Shown: positions 42,385-54,685, numbered from the stretch's first letter. The stretch: 64,000 nt of DNA from Roseomonas sp. (GCA_020249285.1 JADCFX010000044.1:1-64000); one strand, 5' to 3'. Notes: generated from the letters alone by a model not told the origin. A program made the numbers and translations.

Positions 42385-43311
42385 ATGGGAAAAGCCATGG
42401 AAATCAGGCGTAGCCTGTTGGATGATCCGCGTTGGCTTGCGGCGGCGATTGGTGGGATTGCTTCCGCCATCGCAGCGCTATGGGCCATGCGCGGGCTTCC
42501 GCTGGGCTTTGCTGCTTTCTGGCTGACATCGCTCCCCATCTTCGCCGCCGGGCTTGGCTTTGGCAGTGCCTCGGCCTTTGGTGCGCTTTGTGTTGGCACC
42601 TTGATGGTGCTGATCCTGGCGAGTGAATGGCCGGCACTGATCTATCTGCTTGGCTTCGCGCTGCCAGCGCTGCTGATGGTGGCAACGGGGCTGCGCGGCG
42701 GCAGGCTTGATGCTGCCCTGCCATTGGCGTTGAGCGGCATTTGGCCGGCGCTGGTGATCCTGCTGGTGGCGGTGCTGCTGGCGGGTTCTCCCGGTGGGTT
42801 TGACGGGGCCTTGATTTCCTCGGTCAAGCAGGGGCTTTCGCGCATGGGCATTGCGGATGCCGGTATGCCGGTGGAGCAATTGGCGCGCATCATGGCGCCC
42901 GCCATGGCGGGTTGGATGGTGGCGGCACTGATCCTATGCGGGATTGGGGCGCAAACTGCGCTCACGCGCCGCGGCATGGCTTTGGCCGCAACGCCGCTCT
43001 GGCGCGAAACACACTTGCCGATCTGGTATGGCTTTCTGCCTGGCGCGGCGGCGTTAATCTGGCTGAGCGGCATGGGCGGCGATAGCAGCCTGCCGCTTGC
43101 GCTGTTTATGGTGCTGTTGCTGCCCTTTTTTCTGCTGGGGCTTGCCGCGGTGCATCGGCGTTCTGCCGGTCGTACCGCCCGGCCCTTCATGCTTGGTGTA
43201 TTCTACGCCGGGCTTGTGATTTTGAGCGTGCCGGCCGCGATCGCGGTTACGGCCTTCGGCATTTTCGAACAATGGGGGCGGCGCAATGAGCCGCCCGGAG
43301 GCAAGACATGA
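42385..43311 (+). CDS. DUF2232 membrane protein in the S6-S18-L9 operon
   Basis: A 308-residue integral membrane protein with about eight hydrophobic helices, of the DUF2232 (YybS-like) family that is repeatedly found between rpsR and rplI. The conserved middle segment carries [11 protein letters not shown]. The function is unknown. It ends in a four-base overlap with rplI. ATG 42397 is an alternative start. Confidence 0.85.
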   Translation: MGKAMEIRRSLLDDPRWLAAAIGGIASAIAALWAMRGLPLGFAAFWLTSLPIFAAGLGFGSASAFGALCVGTLMVLILASEWPALIYLLGFALPALLMVATGLRGGRLDAALPLALSGIWPALVILLVAVLLAGSPGGFDGALISSVKQGLSRMGIADAGMPVEQLARIMAPAMAGWMVAALILCGIGAQTALTRRGMALAATPLWRETHLPIWYGFLPGAAALIWLSGMGGDSSLPLALFMVLLLPFFLLGLAAVHRRSAGRTARPFMLGVFYAGLVILSVPAAIAVTAFGIFEQWGRRNEPPGGKT

Positions 43312-43865
43312 TTGACCTGATCCTGATGCAGCGCGTGGACAAGCTTGGCCAAATGGGTGAACGCGTGAAGGTGCGCCCTGGTTATGCGCGTAATTTCCTG
43401 TTGCCCACCGGCAAGGCGATCCGCGCCAGCAAGGCAAATCTTGAGCGCTTCGAACGCGATCGCGTTCAGCTTGAAGCGGACAATATCAAGCGCCGTGGTG
43501 AGGCAGAGCGTGTGGCCGAACGTGTGGCCGGGCTTGCTGTGATCATTATCCGCCAGGCGGGCGAAAGCGGCAGCCTATACGGTTCTGTGGTGTCGCGTGA
43601 CATCGCGGTGGCCTGCACCGAAGCGGGTCTGACCGTCGCGCGCGAACAGGTGCTGTTGGGCGAGCCGATCAAGGCCGTGGGCGTCAGCACCGTTCAAGTG
43701 GAACTGCACCCCGAAGTGCAGATCCCGGTGGTGGTGAATGTGGCGCGCAGCCGCGAAGAGGCGGAAAAGCAGATACGCGGTGAAAACGCGGCTGCCGCTA
43801 CCCAGGCCGAAAGCCTGGAAGCAGAATTGGCGGCTGAGATGGCGGCGACGGAAGAAGCTGGCTGA
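43308..43865 (+). CDS. rplI: 50S ribosomal protein L9
   Basis: A 185-residue L9 with the N-terminal [14 protein letters not shown] block, a long central helix and the C-terminal RNA-binding domain ([12 protein letters not shown]). A 35-residue Ala/Glu-rich C-terminal tail follows. It is the last gene of the operon, followed at once by a terminator. Confidence 0.97.
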   Translation: MIDLILMQRVDKLGQMGERVKVRPGYARNFLLPTGKAIRASKANLERFERDRVQLEADNIKRRGEAERVAERVAGLAVIIIRQAGESGSLYGSVVSRDIAVACTEAGLTVAREQVLLGEPIKAVGVSTVQVELHPEVQIPVVVNVARSREEAEKQIRGENAAAATQAESLEAELAAEMAATEEAG

Positions 43866-43872
43866 GACTGGG

Positions 43873-43889
43873 CGGGGGCCTTGCCCCCG
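43873..43889 (+). terminator. Terminator of the rpsF-rplI operon
   Basis: CGGGGGC (43873-43879) and GCCCCCG (43883-43889) form a perfect 7-bp stem with a three-base loop, followed by TTTCCCTT. It starts eight bases after the rplI stop and looks like an intrinsic terminator. Confidence 0.8.
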
Positions 43890-43946
43890 TTTCCCTTGCT
43901 TGTGCGTCTTGTTCGCATAGGTCCATCTGGCTCGCGCCACATTTGT

Positions 43947-44000
43947 GTCTGGTCGCATGGTCTGAGCAGCCAAGTGATGCACCTTGGCTTGAAAACATTC
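43947..44000 (-). repeat. Dispersed two-stem hairpin element, copy 1 (diverged)
   Basis: Reverse-complement copy of the element also found at 44814, 54594 and 62390. On the minus strand it reads TGTTTTCAAGCCAAGGTGC, then ATCACTTGGC, and later GCGACCAGAC. The inner GCCAAG/CTTGGC stem is kept, but the outer stem is degraded. It abuts the end of the EcsC gene, which thus lies between two inverted copies. Confidence 0.75.
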
Positions 44001-44809
44001 TACCCCCTCGAAAAAGCCACATCCCGCGTTGCTGCCAGCGCCTCATAAGCCGCGCGCACCGGCGCCGCGCCATGCACGCGTTCCAGCCGCCTCAGCGTGA
44101 AATGCCCGCGCGCGACGCTGCGGAAATGTTCCAGAAACGCTAGGTTGATCGCGGCCCCTGCCGCGGCACCAATCAGCGGCGCTGCCTGGGCGGAAAGCTT
44201 CAGCCCCACGGGTCCCACAAAGCGCGCCGAGATGGCGGCAATAAAGCCCGGCAGCACGGTTGCGCCGATGCTTCCCTTAAGTGCCTCGGCCAAGGCGATG
44301 CGGAGCGCGAAATAGCCGGATTCAGCCGCATCATCAGCGCGCCCGCGCCCGCCTAACGCAAAAATCTTCAGGCATTCGGCGGCGATTTCCGGGCGCGACA
44401 AATCCTCGCCCTCCTCAGCCGCGATGGCGGCGATTTGGCGCAACAAAACAGTCGTGGAAACTGGCAATTCCACCAGCGTGCCAGCTAGGCCAAAGGCGCC
44501 GCCGGCGGCGCCGGTTGCCGCAGCCAGCCCGCGATGCAGCCAGGATGACGGCAAAATTGAAGGTGTGGCCGCCGGCGATGACCGCAGCGCTACCCCCATG
44601 GCCGTTGTCAGCGCTGTTCGCACCGCGCCTTGCAGCCCGCCTTGCAGGGGGCCTGGCAAGCGCGCGGTCAGGGCTTCAATCGGTGTCCCCACCGTCGCCG
44701 AAAGCCGCGCGGCGAGGGAGGGGTTTTCCAACGCGTCAAACGCCGCGCGCAATTCCGCCTCTGCCCGGCCTGATAGCGGCGGTGGTGTGGTGCTGACCGT
44801 GAGGCTCAT
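44000..44809 (-). CDS. EcsC-family protein
   Basis: A 269-residue protein of the EcsC family, whose biochemical role is not established. Conserved features are the G-L-A-G-T-L-V-E-L-P-V-S-T-T-V-L-L-R-Q-I-A-A-I-A segment, E-C-L-K-I-F-A-L-G-G and the late P-L-I-G-A-A-A-G-A-A-I-N-L-A-F. It has amphipathic helices but no clear signal peptide. The frame continues 19 codons upstream through the repeat at 44814, so ATG 44809 is used. It is isolated and flanked by inverted copies of the dispersed hairpin element. Confidence 0.85.
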   Translation of the reverse strand: MSLTVSTTPPPLSGRAEAELRAAFDALENPSLAARLSATVGTPIEALTARLPGPLQGGLQGAVRTALTTAMGVALRSSPAATPSILPSSWLHRGLAAATGAAGGAFGLAGTLVELPVSTTVLLRQIAAIAAEEGEDLSRPEIAAECLKIFALGGRGRADDAAESGYFALRIALAEALKGSIGATVLPGFIAAISARFVGPVGLKLSAQAAPLIGAAAGAAINLAFLEHFRSVARGHFTLRRLERVHGAAPVRAAYEALAATRDVAFSRG

Positions 44810-44813
44810 GGCT

Positions 44814-44904
44814 GGAGCATTTTCAAGCCGAGTGTGCGCACTTGGCGACTCGGAAAATGCGACCAAACATAGGTTAGGCCATGTCTGGTGAGCGGATGCG
44901 AAGC
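44814..44904 (+). repeat. Dispersed two-stem hairpin element, copy 2 (long form)
   Basis: The core 44814-44868 begins GGAGCATTTTCAAGCC and ends AAAATGCGACCAAAC. The inner stem GCCGAGTG/CACTTGGC and outer stem GCATTTTC/GAAAATGC are kept, with one G-T wobble in the inner stem. After 18 unrelated bases comes the tail GGTGAGCGGATGCGAAGC (44887-44904), shared with copy 3. It lies between hslU and the EcsC gene. Confidence 0.85.
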
Positions 44905-44913
44905 AGGCATGGC

Positions 44914-46239
44914 CTATAAAATGTAGCGCGAAAGATCGGCGCTGGCGGCAAGCGGCGCCACGCGGTCGCGCACCATGGCGGCATCCACCGCAATGCTTTC
45001 GCCGCCGCGATCGGTCGCGGTGAAGGAGATTTCTTCCAGCAGACGTTCCAGCACGGTCGCCAGCCGCCGCGCGCCGATATTCTCCACACTCGCGTTGATT
45101 TCCGCGGCCAGATCAGCAATCGCTTCAACCGCATCGGGCGTGAAATCCAGCGCCACGGATTCCGTGCCAAGCAATGCGGTATATTGTTTGAGCAGGGAAT
45201 GTTCCGGCTCCGTCAAAATCCGACGAAAATCATCGCGCGACAGCGCCTTCAATTCCACACGGATCGGCAAGCGACCCTGCAATTCCGGCAGCAAATCCGA
45301 AGGCTTCGCCAGATGAAACGCGCCGGAGGCGATGAACAGCACATGATCCGTCTTCACCGGCCCGTGCTTGGTGGTGACGGTGGTGCCTTCAATCAGCGGC
45401 AGCAAATCGCGCTGCACGCCTTCACGCGAAACATCCCCACCGCGCATCCCGCTTTCGCTGGTGCGCGCACAAATCTTGTCAATCTCATCCAGGAACACGA
45501 TGCCATTGGCTTCAACATTGGCGAGTGCTTCGCGCACCACCGCATCCTGATCCAATAGCTTGTCGGCTTCATCCTTGAGCAACGCAGTGCGGGCTTCGGC
45601 CACCGTCATTTTGCGGGATTTGCTGCGCCCGCCAAACATCTTGCCAAACATATCTTGCAGATTCTGCATTTGCGGTGGCTGGCCGCCCGGCAGATCCATC
45701 ATGCCAATCGGCATGGCCGGGCCGGAATCGGCCAATTGCACTTCAATCTCGCGGTTTTCCAACTGCCCTTCACGCAGCATGCGGCGGAACTTTAACCGTG
45801 TTTCGCCCGAAGCGCCTTCACCCACCAAGGCGGTCAGTAGGGTTTCCTCGGCGGCCAATTCCGCCTTGGCCTGCACACCCTTGCGCGCGGCGTCGCGGCC
45901 CATGGTGATGGCAACTTCCACCAGGTCACGAATGATGCTTTCCACATCGCGCCCGACATAGCCAACTTCGGTGAATTTCGTCGCTTCCACCTTCAGAAAC
46001 GGCGCATGCGCCAAACGCGCCAAACGCCGCGCGATTTCCGTCTTGCCGCAGCCGGTCGGCCCGATCATCAGAATGTTCTTCGGCACGACTTCTTCACGCA
46101 GCCCCGGGGCCAATTGCTGGCGTCGCCAACGGTTGCGCAAAGCAATCGCCACTGCGCGCTTGGCTTCCTGCTGGCCGACAATGTGGCGGTCAAGCTCCGA
46201 GACGATCTCACGCGGGGAGAGGTTCACGGTTTCGGTCAT
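44914..46239 (-). CDS. hslU: ATP-dependent protease ATPase subunit HslU
   Basis: A 441-residue AAA+ unfoldase of the HslUV protease. Walker A is G-P-T-G-C-G-K-T (60-67), Walker B is [10 protein letters not shown], and sensor 2 lies in G-A-R-R-L. The chain ends L-S-R-Y-I-L, the conserved C-terminal peptide that docks into HslV. It overlaps hslV by four bases. Confidence 0.97.
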   Translation of the reverse strand: MTETVNLSPREIVSELDRHIVGQQEAKRAVAIALRNRWRRQQLAPGLREEVVPKNILMIGPTGCGKTEIARRLARLAHAPFLKVEATKFTEVGYVGRDVESIIRDLVEVAITMGRDAARKGVQAKAELAAEETLLTALVGEGASGETRLKFRRMLREGQLENREIEVQLADSGPAMPIGMMDLPGGQPPQMQNLQDMFGKMFGGRSKSRKMTVAEARTALLKDEADKLLDQDAVVREALANVEANGIVFLDEIDKICARTSESGMRGGDVSREGVQRDLLPLIEGTTVTTKHGPVKTDHVLFIASGAFHLAKPSDLLPELQGRLPIRVELKALSRDDFRRILTEPEHSLLKQYTALLGTESVALDFTPDAVEAIADLAAEINASVENIGARRLATVLERLLEEISFTATDRGGESIAVDAAMVRDRVAPLAASADLSRYIL

Positions 46240-46814
46240 GGCGCGTCTCCCGCACTCGCGGCCAGGGTTTCAAGGATGATATTACCGTTCGTATAGACGC
46301 AGATATCCGCGGCAATCTTCATCGCGCGCCGGCAAATCTCCTCAGCTTCCACGCCTTCCACGGGCAGCAGCGCGCGCGCGGCGGAAAGCGCGTAATTGCC
46401 GCCGGACCCAATGCCGATAATGGCATCTTCCGGTTCCAGCACATCGCCCTGCCCGGTCACCAGCAAGGATCGTTTGTGGTCCGCCACCGCGAGCAAGGCT
46501 TCCAGGCGCCGCAAATAGCGATCCGTCCGCCAATCCTTCGCCAAATCCACGCAGGCGCGTTCCAATTGATCGGGGAAGCGTTCCAGCTTGGCTTCCAGCC
46601 TTTCCAGCAGCGTAAAGGCATCGGCCGTGGCGCCGGCGAAGCCCGCCAGCACCTTGTCGCCGGCGATGCGGCGGATTTTGCGCGCATTGCCCTTCACCAC
46701 CGTCTGCCCGAGCGAAACCTGGCCATCGCCCGCCATCGCCACCTGCCCGCCCTTACGGACGCAAAGAATGGTGGTGCCGTGCCAGCCCAGGGGGTCGTGT
46801 TGTGTCTGTGTCAT
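46236..46814 (-). CDS. hslV: ATP-dependent protease subunit HslV
   Basis: A 192-residue proteasome-like threonine protease. As in other alphaproteobacteria there is a short propeptide: the nucleophile should be the first Thr of [11 protein letters not shown] (about residue 14), exposed by cleavage after Gly. G-D-G-Q-V-S-L-G-Q and [12 protein letters not shown] follow. ATG 46814 is chosen over an upstream in-frame start. Confidence 0.96.
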   Translation of the reverse strand: MTQTQHDPLGWHGTTILCVRKGGQVAMAGDGQVSLGQTVVKGNARKIRRIAGDKVLAGFAGATADAFTLLERLEAKLERFPDQLERACVDLAKDWRTDRYLRRLEALLAVADHKRSLLVTGQGDVLEPEDAIIGIGSGGNYALSAARALLPVEGVEAEEICRRAMKIAADICVYTNGNIILETLAASAGDAP

Positions 46815-46904
46815 GGGTGCAGAAATGGCGCGACTGGGGCGCGGAGACAACCACACCCCCGCTTTCGGTTGCATCCCCCCCGCTGCGGGGCGTAGTTAGG
46901 CTGC

Positions 46905-47519
46905 ATGAAGACCACCCCGCCCTGGAACCGCCGCGCGGAAATCAGCCGCGAGACCTCGGAAACCGCGATCACCGTCGCCCTTGGCCTGGATGGCGAAGGC
47001 CGCGCGGATATCGCCACTGGCATTGGCTTTCTGGACCATATGCTGACCGCACTAGCCCGCCATGGGCTGTTCGACCTGAAGGTGCGGGCGAAGGGCGATT
47101 TGCACATAGATTTTCACCACACCACGGAAGATGTCGGCATCGTCATCGGCCAATGCCTGCGTCAGGCGCTGGGAGATAAGCGCGGCATTCGCCGCTACGG
47201 TGCCGCGGTGATCCCGATGGACGAGGCTTTGGCCGAGGCGGCAGTTGATATTTCTGGCAGGCCCTTCCTCGCTTGGTCCGTCACTTTCGCCCAGCCCAAG
47301 ATTGGCGAAATGGATACGGAATTGTTCGAAGAATTCTTCCGCGCCCTTGCCTTCAATGCCGGCATTACGCTGCATGTGACGCAGAAAGCCGGCACCAATG
47401 CGCATCACGTGGCGGAAGCCTGCTTCAAGGCTTTGGCGCGTGCGTTGCGCGAAGCGGTGGAGCCGGACCCGCGCGCCATCAGCGCCATTCCCTCCACCAA
47501 GGGCGTGCTGGAAGCCTGA
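46905..47519 (+). CDS. hisB: Imidazoleglycerol-phosphate dehydratase HisB
   Basis: A 204-residue monofunctional IGP dehydratase (histidine step 6), without the phosphatase domain fused in enterobacteria. Metal-binding histidines are visible in [16 protein letters not shown] and N-A-H-H-V-A-E-A. It starts a hisB-DUF2628-hisH-GNAT-hisA run and is divergent from hslV with a 90-base gap. Confidence 0.97.
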   Translation: MKTTPPWNRRAEISRETSETAITVALGLDGEGRADIATGIGFLDHMLTALARHGLFDLKVRAKGDLHIDFHHTTEDVGIVIGQCLRQALGDKRGIRRYGAAVIPMDEALAEAAVDISGRPFLAWSVTFAQPKIGEMDTELFEEFFRALAFNAGITLHVTQKAGTNAHHVAEACFKALARALREAVEPDPRAISAIPSTKGVLEA

Positions 47520-47520
47520 G

Positions 47521-47895
47521 ATGCGCATCTGGACCGTTCATCAGCGCCCGGCTTTGGCCGGCAAGCCCGTGCGGACGGTGATGGTGCGGGAAGGGTTTTC
47601 CTGGTTGGCGGCGCTGTTTCCATTGTTCTGGTTTCTGGCCAAGCGGCTTTGGCTGGTGGCGGCGCTGTATTTCTCACTCGCCACATTCATGGGCTTCGTG
47701 CTGCCCTCCGGCATTTCCCCCTGGGCATTGATAGCCCTGCAAATCCTGACAGGGTTTGAGGCGCGGAACCTTCAGCGCTGGAGTCTGGAACGGCAAGGTT
47801 TCCGCCTGATGGGCGTGGTGCAGGGAAAGAATGAGGACGGCGCTGTTTTGAACCTGGCCGATCGTCGCCCCGATCTGGCGCAGGGCCTGGCATGA
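47521..47895 (+). CDS. DUF2628 membrane protein within the his operon
   Basis: A 124-residue protein with about two or three hydrophobic helices (roughly residues 28-85). The start M-R-I-W-T-V-H, the F-S-W-L-A-A-L-F-P-L-F-W segment and G-F-E-A-R-N-L-Q-R-W match the DUF2628 family, which often accompanies hisB and hisH in alphaproteobacteria. The function is unknown. It starts one base after hisB and overlaps hisH by four bases. Confidence 0.87.
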   Translation: MRIWTVHQRPALAGKPVRTVMVREGFSWLAALFPLFWFLAKRLWLVAALYFSLATFMGFVLPSGISPWALIALQILTGFEARNLQRWSLERQGFRLMGVVQGKNEDGAVLNLADRRPDLAQGLA

Positions 47896-48545
47896 AGCTG
47901 GTGATCATAGACCCGGGTTCGGGCAATCTGGCTTCCGTGCTGCGGGCTTTCCAGAAAGTGGCGGCGGAAGCGGGCATTACGGCGGATATGAGCGTCACGC
48001 GCAATTCAGCCGACATCCTGGCGGCGGACCGCGTCGTGCTGCCCGGCCAAGGGGCCTTTGCTGCCTGCCGGCGCGGGCTGGATGCTTTGCCGGGCGCCGT
48101 CGCGGCCATGGAACAGCGCGTGCGCGGTGATGGTGTGCCCTTCCTGGGCATATGTGTCGGCATGCAGCTGATGGCGACCCAAGGGTTGGAACATGGCAGC
48201 ACCCCGGGGCTGGATTGGCTGCCGGGCGAGGTAGCGCATATGGACCCGAAGGACGCCGATGGCGCCCCGCTGCCGCTGCCGCAAATGGGCTGGAATGGGC
48301 TGAATTTCCGCCCGGGGTGCCACAAGCTGCTGCAAGGTATCACCCCCGGGGATCAGGTCTATTTCGTACATTCCTATGCCTTTAGCGCGGCGCGGGGGGA
48401 GGATGTGATCGCTTCCACCGATTATGGCGGGCCGGTGACCGCCGCCATTGCCCGCCATAATCTTGCCGGGCTTCAGTTCCATGTGGAGAAAAGCGGCCCG
48501 GTGGGGTTGCGTATCCTCGCCAACTTCCTGAAATGGGTGCCATGA
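47892..48545 (+). CDS. hisH: Imidazole glycerol phosphate synthase subunit HisH
   Basis: A 217-residue glutaminase that feeds ammonia to HisF. The nucleophile is Cys88 in F-L-G-I-C-V-G-M-Q-L, and the His/Glu pair lies in L-Q-F-H-V-E-K-S-G near the end, where V replaces the usual P. Its partner hisF is not in the window. It overlaps the next gene by four bases. Confidence 0.96.
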   Translation: MKLVIIDPGSGNLASVLRAFQKVAAEAGITADMSVTRNSADILAADRVVLPGQGAFAACRRGLDALPGAVAAMEQRVRGDGVPFLGICVGMQLMATQGLEHGSTPGLDWLPGEVAHMDPKDADGAPLPLPQMGWNGLNFRPGCHKLLQGITPGDQVYFVHSYAFSAARGEDVIASTDYGGPVTAAIARHNLAGLQFHVEKSGPVGLRILANFLKWVP

Positions 48546-49132
48546 ATAGCGCAATGACCATGAGCTTCACCCATGACCTGGCTGTGGAACTCGCCAACCA
48601 GCTTTCGGATGCCGATTTGGCCGACCTCTGTGAGGCGACGGATGCCGCTATCATTGAAGGCGGTGGCTTCGGCTGGCTTGAGCCTCAGGGGCGGGAAGCA
48701 CTTGCACGGCATTTTCGCGGCACTTTGCTGGTGCCGGAGCGCGAATTATTCATCGCCCGGCTGGATGGCCATGTGGTGGGTTCAGCCCAATTGGTGCGCC
48801 CGCCGCGTCATAATGAAGCGCAATCCTTCGGCGCCACACTGACCCATGCCTATCTGGCGCCCTATGCGCGCGGCCATGGTCTGGCGCGAATGTTGGTACT
48901 GCGCGTGGAAGAACGCGCCGCCGCGCTGGGGCATCGCGTGCTGAACCTGGATGTGCGCGAAACGCAGACCACCGCTATCGCGCTATTTGAAGCGCTGGGT
49001 TACGTGCATTGGGGCACGCATCCTTTTTATGCGCGGGTCAATGGCCAGACGGTGGCTGGGCGCTATTACTTCAAGCCGTTGGAACCTGGCCGCGGGCGTG
49101 CCACGGGCGCCTTGCTCGACCCCACCCAGTAA
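48542..49132 (+). CDS. GNAT-family N-acetyltransferase within the his operon
   Basis: A 196-residue acetyltransferase with the acetyl-CoA loop [13 protein letters not shown] and the ending [13 protein letters not shown]. It is coupled to hisH (ATGA overlap) and to hisA (TAATG). The substrate is unknown, and there is no known role for it in histidine synthesis. Confidence 0.88.
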   Translation: MNSAMTMSFTHDLAVELANQLSDADLADLCEATDAAIIEGGGFGWLEPQGREALARHFRGTLLVPERELFIARLDGHVVGSAQLVRPPRHNEAQSFGATLTHAYLAPYARGHGLARMLVLRVEERAAALGHRVLNLDVRETQTTAIALFEALGYVHWGTHPFYARVNGQTVAGRYYFKPLEPGRGRATGALLDPTQ

Positions 49133-49860
49133 TGGGCTTTTCGCTCTATCCCGCCATTGATTTGAAGGGCGGGCAGGTGGTGCGCCTGAAACGAGGCGAG
49201 ATGGATCAGGCCACCATCTATGCCGATGATCCGGCAGCGCAGGCACGGAGCTTCATCGAAGCCGGCTTCGCTTGGGTGCATATGGTGGATCTTGATGGCG
49301 CTTTTGCCGGAAAGCCCGCTAATGCCGCAGCCGTGCGCGCGATTATCGCGGCTGTGCCTGGTGCCAAGCTGCAATTGGGTGGCGGCATTCGTTCCATGGA
49401 GACTGCGGAAGCCTGGCTGGCCGCAGGTGTCAGCCGGATCATTCTGGGCTCGGCCGCGGTGAAGGACCCAAATTTTGCCCGCGCCGCCTGCCGCGCCTTT
49501 CCGGGCCGCGTGGCGCTTGGGATTGATGCGCGTGATGGCATGGTGGCGACCGAAGGCTGGGCCGAGACCAGCGATGTCAGCGCCACTGATTTGGCGCGCC
49601 GCTTTGAGGATTCCGGCGCCGCCGCAGTGATTTACACGGATATCGCGCGTGATGGCATGCTGACAGGTGTGAATGTCGCGGCGACGGCTGCGCTGGCGCG
49701 CGCGGTGCGCCTGCCAGTGATTGCCTCGGGCGGGGTCGCGGGGGTTGAGGATATTACGGCGCTGCGCGAAGTAGGTGCCGGGATTGAAGGCGCGATATTG
49801 GGGCGCGCGCTTTATGATGGGCGGATTGAACCGAAGGTGGCTTTGGCGGCGGCGGCGTAA
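49132..49860 (+). CDS. hisA: ProFAR isomerase HisA
   Basis: A 242-residue TIM-barrel isomerase (histidine step 4). The opening [15 protein letters not shown] carries the catalytic Asp8-type residue, with L-G-G-G-I-R in the middle and [10 protein letters not shown] plus A-S-G-G-V in the second half. It overlaps the GNAT stop by one base. The run ends here with a convergent gene, so hisF, the usual next gene, lies elsewhere. Confidence 0.97.
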   Translation: MGFSLYPAIDLKGGQVVRLKRGEMDQATIYADDPAAQARSFIEAGFAWVHMVDLDGAFAGKPANAAAVRAIIAAVPGAKLQLGGGIRSMETAEAWLAAGVSRIILGSAAVKDPNFARAACRAFPGRVALGIDARDGMVATEGWAETSDVSATDLARRFEDSGAAAVIYTDIARDGMLTGVNVAATAALARAVRLPVIASGGVAGVEDITALREVGAGIEGAILGRALYDGRIEPKVALAAAA

Positions 49861-49889
49861 ACGCCATTCATTATATTCCTGACCTCAGC

Positions 49890-50741
49890 CTAATCCATCG
49901 AAGCCGCCAAACCTTCGCGGTAACTCGGATACCGCCATTCAATCCCAAGCGCTACCTTGGTCGCGGCATTCGCCACACGGCGATTTTCTGACCAGAAGGA
50001 AAGCGCCATGGGCGACATGCTGGCGCGTGCTTCTTCAAAAGGAACCACCGGCGGTGGCGGCATGCCCAAAAGCCGTGCCGCTTCCGCCATGACCGCCGCG
50101 CTATCAGCCGGTTCATCATCCACGAAGTTCAACACGCGGCAGCCGGGCGGGGCTGGATTTCTGATGGCGGCCATCACCGCATGGGCGATGTCATCGCGGT
50201 GAATGCGGCTGAAGCTATGGCCGGGCTTCACCACGCGCCGCGCAATGCCCGCGCGCAATTCGGCAAAGGGTGCGCGCCCCGGCCCGTAAATCCCGCCAAC
50301 GCGGCAAAGATCCAAAGCGGCACCCGCAGGCCGCGCCGCGCGCCAGGCTTCTTCCGCCGCCAGGCGCCTTTGGCTGCGCGGCTGGCCGGGTGCGGGGGCG
50401 GTCGCCTCATCCACAGTGCCGCCAGCACGATCCCCATAAACCCCGGTGGTGGAAAGATAGCCAATCCAGCGCTGCTTCCCTGAAGCAAGCGTAGCGGCGT
50501 GGTGGCGGAGCACTGGGTCTCCGCCCTCATTCGGTGGTGTGGTGATCAGCCAATGGCTTGCCGCCGCAAAGGCGGGGCCGGCGGCGTCGAAGCTGATCAT
50601 CTCAACCCCCAGCCGTGCCCTCACGGCCTCCGGCTGGCGGGAGGTGCCTATCACGCGCCAACCGGCAGCCACGGCGGCCTCGGCAACCGCGCGCCCAGTA
50701 TAGCCCAGCCCGGCAATGATCAGCAGCTTGTTCTGTTCCAT
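49890..50741 (-). CDS. NAD(P)-dependent epimerase/dehydratase-like SDR
   Basis: A 283-residue Rossmann-fold protein of the extended SDR group (YeeZ-like). The cofactor loop is G-L-G-Y-T-G-R-A, the Y-L-S-T-T-G-V-Y-G-D segment supplies the Ser/Tyr positions, and R-V-G-G-I-Y-G-P-G-R and R-I-H-R-D-D-I-A-H are typical. The catalytic Lys of classical enzymes is not obvious. The reaction is unknown. Confidence 0.85.
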   Translation of the reverse strand: MEQNKLLIIAGLGYTGRAVAEAAVAAGWRVIGTSRQPEAVRARLGVEMISFDAAGPAFAAASHWLITTPPNEGGDPVLRHHAATLASGKQRWIGYLSTTGVYGDRAGGTVDEATAPAPGQPRSQRRLAAEEAWRAARPAGAALDLCRVGGIYGPGRAPFAELRAGIARRVVKPGHSFSRIHRDDIAHAVMAAIRNPAPPGCRVLNFVDDEPADSAAVMAEAARLLGMPPPPVVPFEEARASMSPMALSFWSENRRVANAATKVALGIEWRYPSYREGLAASMD

Positions 50742-50828
50742 GGTTTTTCCGCCACGCGCCGCGATAATTCGCTCAGGCGCCAGGCTAGCATGGTAACATT
50801 ACAAGAGGTCCGGGCTAAATAGCCGGTC

Positions 50829-51656
50829 ATGACGCAAAGGCCCATGAAGCTAATCGGGGTTGCCACCGCGCTTTTGGTTCTTGGCGCGGCGGGCGGATTG
50901 TGGCTTTCGGGCGTGCTTTCCCCTGGTCAACAGGATGCCGCGCTGCCGGTGCCGCCGGAGCCACCTCGGCTTTCCCAGGCACCAGAATATGCCCGCTGCC
51001 TTGACCTTTTGCTGGTTGATCCCACAGGCGCACGCGGCTTTGCGCGAGATTGGCATATGCAGGGCGGTGGTGAGGGTGCCGCGCAATGCGAGGCCCTTGC
51101 GCAGCTTAGCCTTGGTGAGGCTGACGCGGCGGCGGAAGCGCTGGAACGCATCGCGGCCCGCAGCGAAGCCGGCATTGCCGCTCGTGCGGCGGTATTCGGT
51201 CAGGCAGCGGAAGCCTGGCGCGCCGCCGGCAAGCCGCAACGCGCGGCAGCAGCGGCGAGCCTGGCGCTCGCGCTCACACCGCAGGATGCAGATTTACTGC
51301 TGGAACGCGCCATGGCGCGCCTGGCACTCGGCCAGGAAGCCGGTGCCTTGGCTGATCTTGATCTGGCCGTGGTGCTGGACGCCGACCGGGCCGAGGCCTG
51401 GATCTGGCGCGCCGCCGCGCAGCGCCGGTTGGAAAGGCTGCGCCCGGCTGAGGACAGCATCACCACCGCGCTGCGCCTCGCGCCACGTAATGTGGAGGCG
51501 CTTTTGGAACGCGGCATTCTCCGCCAAATGCGTGGTGAGGCGGAGGCCGCGCGGCGCGATTGGGAAAGGGTGCTGGAACTGGCCCCAGATAGCCCCACCG
51601 CTGATTTGGCAGCACAGAATCTGGCATTGATCGAGGCCGGGCCGAGTTTGCGTTAG
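50829..51656 (+). CDS. Membrane-anchored TPR protein
   Basis: A 275-residue protein with one N-terminal transmembrane or uncleaved signal segment (about residues 8-28) and at least four tetratricopeptide repeats from about 85 to the end (for example A-L-A-L-T-P-Q-D-A-D-L-L-L-E-R-A). It is a scaffold type with no catalytic motif. It overlaps the tail of the convergent gene at 51653 by four bases. Confidence 0.75.
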   Translation: MTQRPMKLIGVATALLVLGAAGGLWLSGVLSPGQQDAALPVPPEPPRLSQAPEYARCLDLLLVDPTGARGFARDWHMQGGGEGAAQCEALAQLSLGEADAAAEALERIAARSEAGIAARAAVFGQAAEAWRAAGKPQRAAAAASLALALTPQDADLLLERAMARLALGQEAGALADLDLAVVLDADRAEAWIWRAAAQRRLERLRPAEDSITTALRLAPRNVEALLERGILRQMRGEAEAARRDWERVLELAPDSPTADLAAQNLALIEAGPSLR

Positions 51657-51982
51657 CGGCGCGCGCTTCGGGCCGCCGCCCCGCCGCGGCGTTCTTCCCA
51701 AGACCCCCAATGATTGCCATCAGCCGGTAGCCCGCGCCCGTCGCAGGGCACCACATTGATGACGGGGAAATCGCTGACCAGTGCCATGGCGACCCCGCGC
51801 GGGCGGGAAAAGCCCGCGAGTTGGATGTCGAGCGTATTGCGGTTGGTGACGCGCAGGATGCGGCCCCATTCGCCAGCATGGGCAGTGACAATTGGGCCCG
51901 CTTCATCGCGGGTCAGGCGAACCAGATCGCCCGCCTCAGGGATCATGATCTGTTTGCCATCGGGCCGGGTATCTATCCGCAT
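51653..51982 (-). CDS. Hypothetical protein, SH3/KOW-like
   Basis: I do not recognise this 109-residue protein. The middle (G-D-L-V-R-L-T-R-D-E-A-G-P-I-V-T, then W-G-R-I-L-R-V) looks like a small beta-barrel of the SH3/KOW kind that often binds RNA or peptide. The C-terminus is Arg/Ala-rich. It is expressed convergently with the TPR gene and divergently from pyrG, 141 bases apart. The start is uncertain; an internal ATG at about codon 13 is possible. Confidence 0.6.
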   Translation of the reverse strand: MRIDTRPDGKQIMIPEAGDLVRLTRDEAGPIVTAHAGEWGRILRVTNRNTLDIQLAGFSRPRGVAMALVSDFPVINVVPCDGRGLPADGNHWGSWEERRGGAAARSARR

Positions 51983-52060
51983 CGGCAGGGTCCAGGGTTT
52001 CCAGGGTGCGATAAGCGTCTCAATCCCGAGTAAACCTTACAAACCTCAAGAATCATCTAA

Positions 52061-54579
<2,519 letters not shown>

Positions 54580-54593
54580 TTAGGCGCTTCCCC

Positions 54594-54685
54594 GGAGCAT
54601 TTTCAAGCCAAGTGGAATCACTTGGCGACTCGGAAAATGCGACCAAACAAAACTTTAGCGTAGTTCCGGTGAGCGGATGCGAAGC
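54594..54685 (+). repeat. Dispersed two-stem hairpin element, copy 3 (long form)
   Basis: The best-preserved copy. Outer stem GCATTTTC (54597-54604) with GAAAATGC (54633-54640), inner stem GCCAAGTG (54607-54614) with CACTTGGC (54619-54626), loop GAAT. The core runs to 54648, and the tail GGTGAGCGGATGCGAAGC follows at 54668-54685. It lies between the convergent kdsA and cytochrome b561 genes and runs into the end of the latter. Confidence 0.88.

Noticed and set aside
46815..46874. Upstream extension of hslV by 20 residues
   Set aside because: The extra residues have no similarity and would move the processing site away from the usual propeptide length.
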